A stretch of DNA of 64,000 bases from Dyella monticola. Its GTDB lineage: Bacteria; Pseudomonadota; Gammaproteobacteria; Xanthomonadales; Rhodanobacteraceae. Numbering within the stretch: the first letter of the stretch is position 1; each line of letters opens with the position of its first letter. The position numbers and the translations under genes were made by a program. Under the pieces are notes generated by a model that saw only the letters and a list, made by a program, of their open reading frames with translations, was not told the DNA's origin and did no database searches. The DNA is taken from NCBI RefSeq assembly GCF_003363155.1, contig NZ_QRBE01000008.1, positions 1-64,000 of the forward strand, written 5' to 3'. Positions 30,331 through 39,418 of the stretch are shown here, in pieces.

Positions 30331-31080
30331 TTACCTTTTGAGCAGCTCGGCAAGGATCGGGGGCACCGCCGCCGTCGCCGCGGCCAGGTGGGCGAAGATC
30401 TCTTCGATGCTGATTTCAGCCTCATCCCCGCAACCGGCTGCAAAGTTGGCGACCAGAGCGAGGCATGCGTAACCGATTTCGAGCTCGCGCGCCAAAGCCG
30501 CCTCCGGCATGCCGGTCATACCCACCAGATCGCAGCCATCGCGCTTCATGCGCGCGATCTCCGCCCGGGTTTCCAGACGCGGTCCTTGGGTGGCGCCGTA
30601 GCACCCGCCATCGATCACCGCGATACCGGCTTGCGTGGCCGCATCGATCAGGGCCATGCGCAACGACGCCGTGTAGGGCTCGCTGAAATCGATGTGCCTG
30701 ACCTCGGCACCTTCCACATCGCAGAAGCTCGTGTAGCGGCCATGGGTGTAATCGATGACCTGGTCCGGCACGACGATGGTGCGCGGCCCCATGTCATGGC
30801 GAATGCCACCGACCGCGTTCACGCCGATCACCGTGCGCGCGCCCAGATGATGGAGTGCCCAGAGGTTTGCGCGGTAGTTGACGCGATGCGGCGGCAACGT
30901 GTGGCTTTCGCCATGGCGCGCAAGAAAAGCAATACGACGGCCAGCGAAATCACCGACAACTACATCGCCGGAGGCCTGCCCGAACGGTGTGTCGACGCGC
31001 TGGCGCGTGGCATTTTCCAGGCCGGGAAAGCGGTAAAGCCCACTGCCGCCGATCACGGCAAGATCGATGGTTTGCGACAT
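30331..31080 (-). CDS. S-methyl-5'-thioinosine phosphorylase (MTAP/PNP family)
   Basis: This encodes 249 residues of the purine nucleoside phosphorylase / MTAP family: IGGSGLYRFPGL at the start, FLARHGESHTLPPHRVNYRAN for phosphate and ribose binding, and YGATQGPRLETRAEI. Bacterial relatives next to nagZ or hpt are S-methyl-5'-thioinosine phosphorylases (type enzyme PA3004 of Pseudomonas aeruginosa), which release hypoxanthine from deaminated methylthioadenosine. The neighbouring hpt would convert that hypoxanthine to IMP, so context supports this over adenosine specificity. The ATG at 31080 is preferred over 31089 because AGGA lies 9 nt upstream of it. Confidence 0.9.
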   Translation of the reverse strand: MSQTIDLAVIGGSGLYRFPGLENATRQRVDTPFGQASGDVVVGDFAGRRIAFLARHGESHTLPPHRVNYRANLWALHHLGARTVIGVNAVGGIRHDMGPRTIVVPDQVIDYTHGRYTSFCDVEGAEVRHIDFSEPYTASLRMALIDAATQAGIAVIDGGCYGATQGPRLETRAEIARMKRDGCDLVGMTGMPEAALARELEIGYACLALVANFAAGCGDEAEISIEEIFAHLAAATAAVPPILAELLKR

Positions 31081-31152
31081 TTCAAACATTCCTATCTCAG
31101 TTGACTGAGGTGTGAGGCATGTACTCGACTACGCGCCACCCATGCGTGCGCA

Positions 31153-31710
31153 CTAGTCTTTCAGTGCGTAGATGGCAGGCAGATTACGACCCTGCTCGTA
31201 ATAATCCATGCCGTAGCCGAAGACATAACGGTCGGGAAGGTCCACCCCGTTGAAATCGCTCTGGATGCCTTGGACACAACGGTCATGCACCTTGCGACAC
31301 AGCGTCGCAATGAGGACGCGCCGCGCGCCACGACGCAGGCAATCGTCGCGCACGGCCTTGAGGGTGTGTCCCTCGTCGAGGATGTCATCCACCAGCAGCA
31401 CGGTTCGGTTTGTTAGCGATACCACCGGCTCGCGCAGCCAGCGCAAATCGTTGCCGGTGGTGGCGCCGCGGTAGCGGGTGGCGTGCACGTAGTCGAACTC
31501 GAGATCGGTGCGTATCGATAACGCGAGCTGGCCGCCGAACATCAGCGCACCATTCATCACGGTGAGAAATACCGCACGCTCCCCATCGAGCGCGGCATCG
31601 ATAGCGCGACCGATATCGGCGATGACGGCGTCAAGCGTTTCGCGCGTGACCAGGATGTCTGAGCGGGTGAGCGCTTCGACCAAAGAGGGAATCGCAGGGT
31701 TTGTGCTCAT
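31153..31710 (-). CDS. hpt: hypoxanthine-guanine phosphoribosyltransferase
   Basis: Salvages hypoxanthine and guanine to IMP and GMP with PRPP. The 185 residues have the PRPP motif VLLVDDILDEGHTL (104-117), the flexible loop with YRGATTGNDLRW and the base-binding end DRYVFGYGMDYYEQGRNLPAIY. The start ATG at 31710 lies 10 nt from the nagZ stop with an AAAGG site; the frame continues upstream into nagZ, but that part is antisense-like shadow. It is paired with the thioinosine phosphorylase, which supplies hypoxanthine. Confidence 0.95.
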   Translation of the reverse strand: MSTNPAIPSLVEALTRSDILVTRETLDAVIADIGRAIDAALDGERAVFLTVMNGALMFGGQLALSIRTDLEFDYVHATRYRGATTGNDLRWLREPVVSLTNRTVLLVDDILDEGHTLKAVRDDCLRRGARRVLIATLCRKVHDRCVQGIQSDFNGVDLPDRYVFGYGMDYYEQGRNLPAIYALKD

Positions 31711-31720
31711 GGAAAGGCCT

Positions 31721-32722
31721 TTAGCTGTCCAATGCAGTGACGCGCGCGACGAAATGATCACGCTGCGGATTATCGAGCAGGCTGGCCCAGGTCGAGCCGA
31801 TGGCGCCCCGTAAGGCGGCCACACGTTGCATGCTGGCCTGGGCCGGCGCAGGTATCGCGGCAATCGCCTCTTCCACGACATCCGGGAAACAGGCCAGCAC
31901 CAGGTCGCAACCTGCCTGAAGATGACCTTGCACACGCTGTGCGACATTCCCCGCCGAACCGGCGGCGGCCATGCTGATGTCGTCGCTGATCACCGCGCCT
32001 TGAAAGCCAAGCTCGCCACGCAGGATGTCGCCAATCCAGCGCCGCGAATAACCGGCCGGCTGGTCATCCACCGCCGGATAGACCACGTGCGCCATCATCA
32101 CGGCTTCGGCGTGCGCCAGAAAGCCTTCCACGAACGGCCGCAGGTCGTTCTGACGGATGTCATCCAGCGCGCGCGGATCGATCGCCTGCGCCTTGTGCGT
32201 ATCGGCCGCCACGGAACCGTGACCGGGGAAATGCTTGAGTACAGCGGCCATCCCGCCGAGGTGAATGCCACGCACATACGCGTGGCTGAGTTCAGCACAG
32301 ATGTCCGGATCGGCGTGAAACGCGCGCGTGCCGATGGCGGCGTTACCGCGCGCAAGATCGGCCACCGGTGCGAAACTGAAATCGATACCGCTGGCACGTA
32401 GTTCGCTTGCCATCACCCATGCGTGCTCTTCGGCCAATGCGATTGCCTCGGCGGGATCGCGGTTGTAGATCGCACCGATTTTTGCCAGTGCCGGCAAGCG
32501 GGTGAAGTCCTGGCGGAAGCGCTGCACGGGGCCGCCTTCCTGATCGACAGCAATTAAACAGGCGTCGCCCGCTACCTCACGAATGGATTCCACCAGCGCG
32601 ATGAGCTGCGCTCGGTGGCTGTAGTTGCGCGAGAACAAAATCACACCCGCCACACCGGGCGCGGTGAGCCAGGCATGCTCGTGCGGCAACAAGTGAGTGC
32701 CAGTGAGGCCGATCAGCAACAT
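31721..32722 (-). CDS. nagZ: beta-N-acetylhexosaminidase (muropeptide recycling)
   Basis: Cytoplasmic GH3 enzyme that removes GlcNAc from anhydro-muropeptides during peptidoglycan recycling, and thereby influences AmpC induction in many Gram-negatives. The 333 residues include AVDQEGGPVQRFR (59-71), KHFPGHG (163-169) with the catalytic His of NagZ, and the nucleophile region VISDD (D247). No signal peptide is present, as expected. Its start overlaps the stop of the CYTH gene by one base, and it precedes hpt by 10 nt, forming a salvage operon. Confidence 0.96.
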   Translation of the reverse strand: MLLIGLTGTHLLPHEHAWLTAPGVAGVILFSRNYSHRAQLIALVESIREVAGDACLIAVDQEGGPVQRFRQDFTRLPALAKIGAIYNRDPAEAIALAEEHAWVMASELRASGIDFSFAPVADLARGNAAIGTRAFHADPDICAELSHAYVRGIHLGGMAAVLKHFPGHGSVAADTHKAQAIDPRALDDIRQNDLRPFVEGFLAHAEAVMMAHVVYPAVDDQPAGYSRRWIGDILRGELGFQGAVISDDISMAAAGSAGNVAQRVQGHLQAGCDLVLACFPDVVEEAIAAIPAPAQASMQRVAALRGAIGSTWASLLDNPQRDHFVARVTALDS

Positions 32723-33261
32723 CAGGTGCGGTCCCCTTGCAGCGTCTGTACATCGATGGCGTTGCGCTCATCCTCGCCCCAGTCGGCGAAGGGGCGCTCA
32801 ATCAGGTTGACGTTGTAGTAGCGCGCCAGGCTGCTGACTTCGCGCCCCAGCCACGCGGGACGCGGAAACGATGCATGCACATCCGGCAGTTCGATTTCCG
32901 CAACGATCAGGCCGCTGTTCGTACCGAGAAATTCATCGATTTCGAATAGCCAGCCTTCGATTTCGACATGGTGCCGATTTTTTTCAAGCACACCGTTGCA
33001 CAAGGTCTCGACCATGGATTGCCCATCGGTAAGCGACAGAGGCAGTTCGTACTCGGCGCGTGCTACACCCAGTTCTACCGACTTGATGTTGAGCCACGCA
33101 TCATCGCCGCTGATGCGCACACGCACCGACGCACGCGCGGTACCGTCGCGTAAAGCGCGTACATCGACCAAGTAACCTTGCGCGATATGCCTGGTGGATG
33201 TCACCGCACCGCGCCAATCGTCGTTGGCGAGAAGAAACTTGCGTTCGATTTCGATACCCAT
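32722..33261 (-). CDS. CYTH domain protein (class IV adenylate cyclase / triphosphatase fold)
   Basis: This encodes 179 residues with the defining EIERKFLL at residues 4-11 and the alternating acidic and basic residues of a triphosphate tunnel fold (e.g. RASVRVRISGDDAWLNIK, YELPLSLTDG, IDEFLGTNSGLIVAEIEL). Bacterial stand-alone CYTH proteins are mostly inorganic triphosphatases; the assignment to a cyclase is not supported. It is 9 nt downstream of rlmD and overlaps nagZ by one base, so it is expressed with them; its link to cell-wall recycling is unknown. Confidence 0.93.
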   Translation of the reverse strand: MGIEIERKFLLANDDWRGAVTSTRHIAQGYLVDVRALRDGTARASVRVRISGDDAWLNIKSVELGVARAEYELPLSLTDGQSMVETLCNGVLEKNRHHVEIEGWLFEIDEFLGTNSGLIVAEIELPDVHASFPRPAWLGREVSSLARYYNVNLIERPFADWGEDERNAIDVQTLQGDRT

Positions 33262-33270
33262 CGGGCCATC

Positions 33271-34584
33271 TTACCTGCGTTCGAACAGGGCGATGGATTC
33301 CACGTGGGCGGTGTGCGGGAACATGTCCATCACGCCAGCAGCCTTCAATCGAAAGCCATGCTGGTTGACAAGTATGCCCGCATCGCGCGCCAGCGACGCC
33401 GGATGGCAAGACACGTAAACGATACGCCCGGTTTCCCTGTGCGGAAGATATTCCAGAACCTTGTCGGCGCCGGCGCGCGGCGGATCCAGCAACAGTTTGT
33501 CCCAGGGCTTGCGCGCCCAATCGGTGCCACGCTGATCTTCGAAAAGATTCGCTACATGAAAATGCACGTTGATCAATCCATTACGCGTGGCGTTCTCGCC
33601 TGCGCGCGCGACCAGCCCGTGCTCACCTTCGATGCCGGTGACGTCAGCCACGCGACGCGCCAACGGCAAGGTGAAATTGCCCAGGCCGCAGAACAGGTCC
33701 AACACGCGATCGTGCGGTTGCGGATCGAGCAGTTCGAGCGTGCGCAGCATCATGCGTCGATTCATGCCCGCATTGACCTGCACGAAATCGAGCGGCTGAA
33801 ATTCGAGTTCCACATCGTCCACGCCCTCGCCCGCGGGAACACGGAATGCCAGGCGCGGATGTTCCGGCCACAGCGGATGCACACTGCTGATACCGCCGGG
33901 CTGCAGATAAATGGCAAAACCATGCTCCTGGGCGAATGCGATCAGCTTTGCGCGATCGCCATCGCTCAACGGCTTCAGATGCCGAACGACCAGCGCAATC
34001 GTGTCATCGCCAGCCGCAAACTCGATCTGCGCAATATCAGCTGCGGCATCCATGCTACCGATAAGTTCGGCGAGCAGACCGATCTTCGGACCGAGCGCGG
34101 GATGCACGACGTCGCAATGCGCAATGTCCGCCACGAAGCGCGGATTGTTTTCCTCGCGAAAACCCACCAGCACGCGGCCTTTCTTCGCGACCGCGCGCAC
34201 TGACAGGCGCCCTTTGCGGCGATAGCCCCAAGCCTCATCCGTTAGCGGCGGCAGCCAGTTTTCCGGCTCCACTTTTCCTATGCGTGCGAAGTTGTCCACC
34301 AGCACGCGCTGCTTGGCCTGGATTTGCGCGGCGGCGTCCAGATGCTGCAACGAACATCCGCCGCATTGCCCGAAATGGCTGCAACGCGGTTCCACGCGAT
34401 GCGGGGAACGCGTAACGATCTCAACCGCCTCGGCCTCGTCAAAGTTGCGGTGGCGCTTGCGTATACGCAGACGCACCTGCTCGCCGAGCAACGCGCCGCT
34501 GACGAACACAGTCTTGCCATCAATGCGGGCCACGCCCCGGCCGTCGTGGCTGAGATCGGTAATGGAGGCTTCAAAATCGTTCAT
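33271..34584 (-). CDS. rlmD: 23S rRNA (uracil-1939-C5)-methyltransferase
   Basis: SAM-dependent RNA methyltransferase of the TrmA/RlmD group. The 437 residues have an N-terminal TRAM domain (about 1-58), an iron-sulfur cluster site C68-x5-C74-x2-C77 with the fourth Cys near 157 (AHCDVVHP), a SAM site LDLFCGLGNFTLPLA (near 290) and the catalytic Cys in VYVSCHPASLARD. The ATG at 34584 starts the TRAM domain; the 32-codon extension upstream has no ribosome site and is rejected. It is the first gene of the rlmD - CYTH - nagZ - hpt run. Confidence 0.96.
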   Translation of the reverse strand: MNDFEASITDLSHDGRGVARIDGKTVFVSGALLGEQVRLRIRKRHRNFDEAEAVEIVTRSPHRVEPRCSHFGQCGGCSLQHLDAAAQIQAKQRVLVDNFARIGKVEPENWLPPLTDEAWGYRRKGRLSVRAVAKKGRVLVGFREENNPRFVADIAHCDVVHPALGPKIGLLAELIGSMDAAADIAQIEFAAGDDTIALVVRHLKPLSDGDRAKLIAFAQEHGFAIYLQPGGISSVHPLWPEHPRLAFRVPAGEGVDDVELEFQPLDFVQVNAGMNRRMMLRTLELLDPQPHDRVLDLFCGLGNFTLPLARRVADVTGIEGEHGLVARAGENATRNGLINVHFHVANLFEDQRGTDWARKPWDKLLLDPPRAGADKVLEYLPHRETGRIVYVSCHPASLARDAGILVNQHGFRLKAAGVMDMFPHTAHVESIALFERR

Positions 34585-34707
34585 CGGCACTCTTGGAGAA
34601 ATAGAACGCTCGGATCGCATGCGACCCGGGCCAACGATGCATAAGGGAGCACTCGGGTCCGGCGACCCCCGGCTAGCCATCCATAATACCAGCGGCGGCA
34701 GCCACCC

Positions 34708-36723
34708 TTAGCGCTCCGCCACCGTCCCCTGCGCAGCGGTCTTCAGGCGATGAACCAGCACCGGCCAATCGATCCGGCTCTGGGTGCCGGTCACGTGCAT
34801 GTAGGGCAAGCCGCTGCCCTCCACGATCGAGTAACCGCTGGCGTCGCTGTCCAGCCCGCTGAGCGTGCATACACCATCCTGCAGGCTGGCGTTGATACCC
34901 ATGCGCTTGTAACTGGCGGACTTGAACAGCTTCATCATGGCGCTCTGCAGACCGCTGGCGGGGTTGCCACCGGTGATGATCGAAAGGTTATTGGCCGCCC
35001 GCAGGCTGATATGCCCCCCGTTCTGCGCAAGCAGGGACGCCTTGAATGCCACCGCGCTGCCGCCCGTGAGCTCGAGCGCGTCGATGGTGCCGTCCAGGCG
35101 CCCTGTGATGGCGCCGAAGTTGAAGGTATCGGCCAGCGGCGCAAGGTCGATCTGCCGTAGCGTCACATCGGCGCCCATCATCGGGCTGCTGCTGAGGGGC
35201 CCACGCAGCGTAAGGCGATCGAGCACGGCCGTGCCGCCGAACGCGTTGATGGTCAGATCGCCATCCAGCGCATAGCGGTCACCAGTCCATTGCAGCGCTG
35301 AAATGGCGCCGTTCAAGGTGCCGGGGAAAGGCAGCCAGCCGAGCGCCTGGTTGAGCGCGGCCATGTCGATGCCACCCGCCGTCGCCGCAACGTCCAGGCG
35401 CGTTGCCTTCGGCGCTGCCGGCCGCCAGTCCATTTTCGTGAATCGTACCTGCCCTTTCCACAAACCCACGGCAAGCGGGGATTGCAGGCTCAAGGTGCCC
35501 CCATGGCTTCGCCAGTGCGATTGCGCGGCACCCATCGTGATCTGGCGCATGATCAGCTGATTCCAGGCCAGGGTGGTGGCTGGTTTCTCGCTTTGGGCCG
35601 ACCAGTCGAGCTCACCATGCAATCCGCTGGCCTTCAGTTGTCCGGTGCTGTCGGCAACATCCAGCCCATCGGTGTGCATATCGAAGCTGCGCACGTTCTC
35701 GGCGGTGTAATCGACGTGCCCATCCAACTCGCCGGTGATGACAAGGTTCGGTGCGGCCAGATCGTCCATCCATGGCTGTCCATAGCGGTCATAGGCGGCA
35801 GGGAAACGCGCCTGGAAATGATCGAGCCGCAGTTTCTGCATGGTGCCCTTGGCGTCGATGGCCAGGGCGCCATCCAGTGCGAGCGCGTCGGCATCATCCA
35901 TGTGCAGGTGGCTGATGGAAAGGCCGCCATGCTCAGTGCTGGCATCGAAATCGACCGCCACCTCGTGCGCGGGGAACTTGGCCAATACCGGACCCAGTTG
36001 CAACTCGCCACCACGTAGGCCGCCATTCAAGGTCAGCTGCGCGGGGTGCGCGTTGGCATCAAGCGAAAAACGGGCGTGACCGTCCAGCCCTTGCCCAGCA
36101 ACATTACCCGCGGACGTGGCGTATTTGATGTCGGCGAAGGTGATGTCACCGGATGACTGGAAGCCTTGATCCGTGGCATCCAGTGCAAGCTCCGCGTCGA
36201 GCTTTCCATTGCTGATGCGCCCTGCCCACACGGTGCCGAGCAAGCCTTGCAGCCAGCCAGCAGGCAGGTTGCGCAGATTGATCTGGGCGTGCGTGGGCTG
36301 ATCGAGCGGGAACGCCGTCTCGATGCTGGCCGCGCCCTGGCTGGCATTGACCTCCAGCGTATTGGCAGCATCGTCCACGATCATGTCGACGGCCGCATTG
36401 CTCAAGGCGCCACCTGGCGTGCCGCTGAGCTGTGCGGTGCCGTCGAACAGCCAGCGCATCTGCGCGTCGCGATGCAGGCTGCCGTCAAGGGCGACAGCGA
36501 TTTTCCGCCAGCCAAGCGCCGGAATATCCGCCTTGCCCGCGTGCAAGCTGATCCGCACGGTATCGGGCGTGGCGCCAGGAGCCAGTTGAGCCCTCACGTC
36601 CTGCAGGCTGGCACCGGGCATGTCGATGCGTTTGGCCGTAACTACCGTATCGGCCCACGCGGGAACTGCCCACAGCAAGGTGCAGAAGGCGCAAAGAACG
36701 AACTGGCGGCTGAACGAAAACAT
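34708..36723 (-). CDS. large AsmA/YdbH-like periplasmic protein
   Basis: This encodes 671 residues. A signal peptide (MFSFSRQFVLCAFCTLLWAVPAWA) is followed by long stretches of amphipathic beta strands with repeated LDG, LSG and LTLRG turns, such as GRLDGTIDALELTGG and LDRLTLRGPLSSS near 560-610, and a conserved-looking C-terminal part ASYKRMGINASLQDG. This resembles YdbH-type members of the AsmA superfamily, thought to form hydrophobic bridges for lipid transfer to the outer membrane. The match is by character only, so family membership is tentative. The ATG at 36723 was chosen because it starts the signal peptide. Confidence 0.7.
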   Translation of the reverse strand: MFSFSRQFVLCAFCTLLWAVPAWADTVVTAKRIDMPGASLQDVRAQLAPGATPDTVRISLHAGKADIPALGWRKIAVALDGSLHRDAQMRWLFDGTAQLSGTPGGALSNAAVDMIVDDAANTLEVNASQGAASIETAFPLDQPTHAQINLRNLPAGWLQGLLGTVWAGRISNGKLDAELALDATDQGFQSSGDITFADIKYATSAGNVAGQGLDGHARFSLDANAHPAQLTLNGGLRGGELQLGPVLAKFPAHEVAVDFDASTEHGGLSISHLHMDDADALALDGALAIDAKGTMQKLRLDHFQARFPAAYDRYGQPWMDDLAAPNLVITGELDGHVDYTAENVRSFDMHTDGLDVADSTGQLKASGLHGELDWSAQSEKPATTLAWNQLIMRQITMGAAQSHWRSHGGTLSLQSPLAVGLWKGQVRFTKMDWRPAAPKATRLDVAATAGGIDMAALNQALGWLPFPGTLNGAISALQWTGDRYALDGDLTINAFGGTAVLDRLTLRGPLSSSPMMGADVTLRQIDLAPLADTFNFGAITGRLDGTIDALELTGGSAVAFKASLLAQNGGHISLRAANNLSIITGGNPASGLQSAMMKLFKSASYKRMGINASLQDGVCTLSGLDSDASGYSIVEGSGLPYMHVTGTQSRIDWPVLVHRLKTAAQGTVAER

Positions 36724-36908
36724 GGATGGAGCATTCTGCCAAACTAAGCTGAACGATACGGACACAAGCCATGCCGTACCCCTCAAATGTCTCGCCTGGC
36801 CCGCATTTCTCGTCCCCCTTCTTAGGCGGGCGTCCAGAAGCCGGCCTGATGGGCGATGCGGACCGAGGGCCTGCGGATCGTCGGTCAAAGCACGAAGGAG
36901 CGTGAGAA

Positions 36909-37616
36909 ATGGGGACTAGCCAGCCTTATGTCCTGGTTGCCGATGACGATGCGCCCACGCGCTGTTTCCTGGGCGACGCCCTCCGCCAATTCGGGGCACG
37001 GGTGGCGCTGGCCTCTGGCGGGCAAGAAGCGCTGGGGCTGGCGCGCGCTGAAACCTTCGACCTGCTGGTGTTGGACTGCCGGATGCCCGATGCCGGCGCC
37101 GTGGAGGTACTGACGGCCCTGCGTAGCGACTCGCATGCGCGTTCGCTATCCAGCCCGGCGATCGCCAGCAGTGCGGAACTGAACACTGATGAGCAGCAGG
37201 CGTTGCTGGCGACCGGCTTCCACGCCGTGCTGCTCAAACCGTGCACGCTCAAGGATCTTCAGAACGTACTAGCGCTGGCCGCCACCGATCGCGACACCCT
37301 GCCCGTGCTGGATGATGGTCTTGCCGTGCATACCAGCGGTACGCCGGCCGTGGTCCAGGCGTTGCGCACTCTCTTCAAGCAGGAATTGGTGAATCTGTGC
37401 CAGGAGCTCGAGGCGCTAAGCACCGATCCCAAGGCGCTGGAAGCGCGTTTGCATAAATTGCGCTCATCGTGCGGCTTCTGCGGCGCAGCGTCGCTATCGG
37501 AACATATTGCATCGCTCCAGCGGCATGTGAAGCTGGCTCATCGCGGAGTGATGCTGCCCCTGGCGGAGTTCCGTCGCTCCGTCGTGCAAACCATCCAAGC
37601 CCTGGACGTTTCATAG
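36909..37616 (+). CDS. response regulator receiver fused to a histidine phosphotransfer domain
   Basis: This encodes 235 residues. The receiver domain (about 5-122) has acidic pocket D12-D14, phospho-acceptor D56 (LLVLDCRMPDAG) and K110. The second half (about 145-230) is helical with the Hpt-like centre LHKLRSSCGFCGAASL, putting the phosphorylatable His at 182. There is no DNA-binding or enzyme domain and no kinase next door, so it looks like a phosphorelay intermediate that passes phosphate between a hybrid kinase and another regulator. It is convergent with recO (12 bp apart) and divergent from the AsmA-like gene. The Hpt call rests on one motif. Confidence 0.82.
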   Translation: MGTSQPYVLVADDDAPTRCFLGDALRQFGARVALASGGQEALGLARAETFDLLVLDCRMPDAGAVEVLTALRSDSHARSLSSPAIASSAELNTDEQQALLATGFHAVLLKPCTLKDLQNVLALAATDRDTLPVLDDGLAVHTSGTPAVVQALRTLFKQELVNLCQELEALSTDPKALEARLHKLRSSCGFCGAASLSEHIASLQRHVKLAHRGVMLPLAEFRRSVVQTIQALDVS

Positions 37617-37628
37617 CGGCGCGAGAGA

Positions 37629-38339
37629 TCAGCGCCGCGTGAGCGTACCGCGCAATACTCGCCACGCACGCAACTCGACACCGCCCAAGTGGAAGCGGAT
37701 CACCTCGCGCATCATTTTGCGCAGGGCATGCAGCCCTTGCGCATCAGGCATGTGGTCTTGGTGCAGTGACATCAGATCATCGCCGCGCACCGCATGCGAT
37801 TCGTTGGCGCCACACCGCACTGGCCCGTGCTCTGCGCGATACGCATAGAGATTATCGGCTTGCAATGGATCGCCGGTATTGGCCTCGAACTCCAACTGCA
37901 GCGCGTAGCCGAGTGCGGTCAAGAGATCGCGTTCGAAACGTCGCAGATGCCACGCCAGCGTTTCACCTGTCGCCAGACGTGCAAGCGTTTGCGCATATGC
38001 GTGATACAGCTGCGGATAGGGATCCTGCCGCTCGGTGAGCCTTACTACCAGTTCGTTGATGTACAGACCGGACAGCGCCGCGTCGCCCAGCAAGCGAAAT
38101 GGCGCAGCGGAGAGTTCAGCATTGCGCAACGTCGCCAGTTCGCCGCGCCATTGCAGGTCCAGTGTCAGCGGTTGAAAGGGTTCCAACTGCGAACGCTGCA
38201 AACGGCCACGCTGACTGCGCACCCCGCGCGCAATCACGCCAATACGGCCTTGATCGCGCGTCAGGCATTCGAGCAATAGCGACGTTTCCCGATAGGGGCG
38301 CACATGCAATACGTAGGCGGGCTGTTGCTCGATGAGCAT
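37629..38339 (-). CDS. recO: DNA repair protein RecO
   Basis: Part of RecFOR, which loads RecA onto SSB-coated gapped DNA. The 236 residues have the N-terminal OB fold (MLIEQQPAYVLHVRPYRETSL, VLHVRPYRETSLLL being typical) and GVIARGVRSQRGRL, then a helical domain ending HLGGVELRAWRVLRGTLTRR. No zinc-finger Cys pairs are evident, as in many gammaproteobacteria. It is the last gene of the lepA-lepB-DUF4845-rnc-era-recO run, 22 bp after era; pdxJ, which follows in E. coli, is missing. Confidence 0.95.
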   Translation of the reverse strand: MLIEQQPAYVLHVRPYRETSLLLECLTRDQGRIGVIARGVRSQRGRLQRSQLEPFQPLTLDLQWRGELATLRNAELSAAPFRLLGDAALSGLYINELVVRLTERQDPYPQLYHAYAQTLARLATGETLAWHLRRFERDLLTALGYALQLEFEANTGDPLQADNLYAYRAEHGPVRCGANESHAVRGDDLMSLHQDHMPDAQGLHALRKMMREVIRFHLGGVELRAWRVLRGTLTRR

Positions 38340-38361
38340 GGCGAACCCTCAGCCACCGCGA

Positions 38362-39297
38362 TCAATCGGTATAACCGAACTGTTTCAGCATGGCATCGTC
38401 GTCGGCCCAGCCTTCGCGTACCTTCACCCACAGGCGCAGGAAGACCTTGCGCTCGAACATGCGCTCCATGTGACGGCGGGCTGCGGTGCCGACGGCTTTC
38501 AATTGCTCGCCGCCCTGGCCGATGACGATGGCCTTCTGACCATCGCGCTCGACCCATATCACTGCATGGATTTCCGCAACGCCATCAGGTCGATCCTTGA
38601 ACTGCTCAATCTCCACCGTGGTGGCGTACGGCAGCTCCTGGTTGAGGCGCAGCATCAATTGTTCGCGCACCATTTCCGCAGCGAGAAATCGTTCGCTGCG
38701 ATCGGTGATTTCGTCTTCGCCAAAAACCGGTGCGCGTACCGGCAGACGCGTGAGGATGTCCTGCGTGAGTGCATCCAGGCCTTTATCTTTTAACGCGCTG
38801 ATGTAATGCACGGCGTCGAAACTGTGCTTTTCGCACAATTCCGCCACGAAGGGTAGCAACACCGTTTTGTCCTTGCTGAGGTCGACTTTGTTGATCGCCA
38901 GCAGGCGCGGAATGCTTTGCTCGGCCAGTACTTCATAGAGCGCTTCGTCTTCGTCCGTCCAGCGCCCGGCTTCGATGACCTGCACGGCAAGCTCTACTTC
39001 GCTGAGCGCAGAGTGCACAGCGCGATTGAGGCTGCGATTCATCGCTCGCTTGGCGCCACGATGCAAACCCGGCGTGTCGACATAGAGGATCTGTCCTGCA
39101 TCGTTGGTGGCAATACCGAGGATGCGGTGGCGAGTGGTCTGCGGCCGTGGGCTGACGATGGACAGCCGGAGGCCGATCAGCGCATTGAGCAGGGTCGACT
39201 TGCCGACGTTGGGGCGGCCGGCCAGCGCCACGAATCCGCAGCGGAAATCAGGGTGCGGAAGCTCGTTTTCGACGCTTTCGTCGGGTTCGTCTTGCAT
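38362..39297 (-). CDS. era: GTPase Era
   Basis: Essential GTPase that helps mature 16S rRNA and assemble the 30S subunit. The 311 residues show G1 GRPNVGKS (27-34), G3 DTPG, G4 NKVD and a C-terminal KH domain with [14 protein letters not shown] and [12 protein letters not shown]. The ATG at 39297 begins a normal short N-terminus and has GAAAGAG upstream; a 47-codon extension in frame overlaps the rnc end and is unlikely. It lies downstream of rnc with a gap of 121 bp. Confidence 0.97.
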   Translation of the reverse strand: MQDEPDESVENELPHPDFRCGFVALAGRPNVGKSTLLNALIGLRLSIVSPRPQTTRHRILGIATNDAGQILYVDTPGLHRGAKRAMNRSLNRAVHSALSEVELAVQVIEAGRWTDEDEALYEVLAEQSIPRLLAINKVDLSKDKTVLLPFVAELCEKHSFDAVHYISALKDKGLDALTQDILTRLPVRAPVFGEDEITDRSERFLAAEMVREQLMLRLNQELPYATTVEIEQFKDRPDGVAEIHAVIWVERDGQKAIVIGQGGEQLKAVGTAARRHMERMFERKVFLRLWVKVREGWADDDAMLKQFGYTD

Positions 39298-39418
39298 GTG
39301 CGCAAACACTCTTTCGATGGATGGGTATAAGCATGGCGCTGTGCGCGCGCCAGCGCCACTGGCAGACACACGCATTACGCAAAGGGTGAGTTTGATGGCC
39401 GGGCGGCTGCCGCCCGCG

